Source: Azophilus sp965221465 (GTDB taxonomy: Bacteria > Pseudomonadota > Gammaproteobacteria > Pseudomonadales > Azotimanducaceae). From it: 64,000 bases of DNA. Below are positions 63,589 to 64,000 of the stretch, in pieces. The notes beneath the pieces are model-generated. The model was not told the origin of the DNA and made no database searches. It saw only the letters and a list, made by a program, of their open reading frames with translations. The translations under genes and the position numbers were made by a program. Location of the stretch: contig OZ244892.1 in assembly GCA_965221465.1 (NCBI GenBank), positions 1,364,001-1,428,000 on the forward strand. Reading direction: 5' to 3'. How positions within the stretch are numbered: position 1 is the first letter of the stretch; each line of letters begins with the position of its first letter.

Positions 63589-64000
63589 GGGGCTTCCAGG
63601 CGGTCGGTTTCGGGTAGGCAACCGGTGCGAGAGCAGAGCGTTCACGGATTCCACGACGCCCCACCCAGCGGGCGCTCCGAACCTGTTTCAGTGCCGAGAC
63701 GATGAGAATTCCTCCGGTCGGGGGTTGTACCTGCTCCAGCCAGGCACGCCCTTGCCGCACGAGCGCGCTGGATTCCTCAGGCGCAAGCCGACCGGAATTG
63801 CGACCCAGATTGAGTGGCAGGCCGAAGCCCAGGTAGGCAGCGCGGCCTTCCGTCTGGAATCCGAGCAGCGCCAGCCAGTCGAACAGCCGCAGCGGATTGA
63901 CGAAACGCATGCCGGAGAACAGGTCTCGATGCAGGTGTGAGTAGAGCGATCGCAACCCCCACAGGCTCAAGGCGTTGAATGCGCAGATCAGAAGACGGCC
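63572..64000 (-). CDS. Class I SAM-dependent methyltransferase, C-terminal part
   Basis: The gene runs off the right edge, so only its last 140 or so codons are here. LLICAFNALSLWGLRSLY and FVNPLRLFDWLALLGF resemble the methyltransferase gene that precedes rnhA in Pseudomonas-like genomes. The SAM-binding glycine motif must lie beyond the window. The C-terminal tail is basic and poorly conserved. Substrate is unknown. Confidence 0.8.
   Translation of the reverse strand, partial: GRLLICAFNALSLWGLRSLYSHLHRDLFSGMRFVNPLRLFDWLALLGFQTEGRAAYLGFGLPLNLGRNSGRLAPEESSALVRQGRAWLEQVQPPTGGILIVSALKQVRSARWVGRRGIRERSALAPVAYPKPTAWKPLERGR

Overview
The window looks like a chromosomal segment of a high-GC gammaproteobacterium. 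The main evidence is gene order. The run cysG-serS-crcB-rarA-lolA-ftsK, divergent from PA4642-like/aat/bpt/infA and then clpA-clpS/cspD/icd, is the order familiar from Pseudomonas-like genomes. Further support comes from tusDCBE, thrH, the long form of isocitrate lyase, the ferredoxin-type CysI with its DUF934 partner, and rnhA-dnaQ. Coding density is high. Many neighbours overlap by 4-17 bases, often with GTG or TTG starts, so translational coupling is probably common. I cannot name the species.

Layout. 1-3.1 kb is the most accessory-looking part: a broken transposase remnant, a secreted metallopeptidase-like protein that also has a haem-binding motif, and a hairpin cluster. 3.1-8.6 kb holds a DUF1232 protein, an alanine/glycine symporter, alkaline phosphatase, glutathione reductase and a 81-codon deletion remnant of a thiamine-diphosphate enzyme. 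8.7-16 kb has ugd and an SOS mutagenesis cassette imuA-imuB-dnaE2 behind two LexA boxes. 16-22 kb has a GNAT acetyltransferase, tRNA-Ser(UGA), a secreted nuclease, tusDCBE, cysG and serS. 22-33.5 kb is the conserved crcB/rarA/lolA/ftsK and aat/bpt/infA/clpAS/cspD/icd block. 33.5-41 kb has moaCDE, mnmA, purB, aceA, thrH and an APS-type cysH. 41-45.5 kb has cysB, a 5'-nucleotidase, small proteins and a HicBA-like pair. 45.7-53.6 kb has an AddAB-like nuclease-helicase pair, an aromatic leader peptide with a terminator ahead of a DAHP synthase, and nfuA. 53.8-64 kb has metH, cysI-DUF934, a CPA2 antiporter, sohB, dnaQ, rnhA and the end of a methyltransferase.

Most unusual signal. Repeats are inserted in frame inside the SOS polymerase genes. 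A 45-bp unit with a perfect hairpin core occurs four times in tandem in imuB and four times in dnaE2, read in two different frames and open in both. A second family, a 110-120 bp palindromic element, sits in frame in imuB. A half copy lies in dnaE2, and further full or half copies lie between genes near 20.8, 28.6 and 57.6 kb. Its arms carry a paired substitution that keeps the stem. This resembles the protein-coding palindromic elements known from Rickettsia, but I do not recognise the family. Two more fold-back regions (2.9-3.05 kb and 39.8-40.1 kb) suggest a genome rich in such elements.

Functional themes: sulfur assimilation and transfer (cysH, cysB, cysI, cysG for its sirohaem, tusDCBE with mnmA for tRNA thiolation, metH), DNA repair and replication (imuAB-dnaE2, rarA, addAB, dnaQ, rnhA, ftsK), and protein turnover (clpAS, aat, bpt, sohB).
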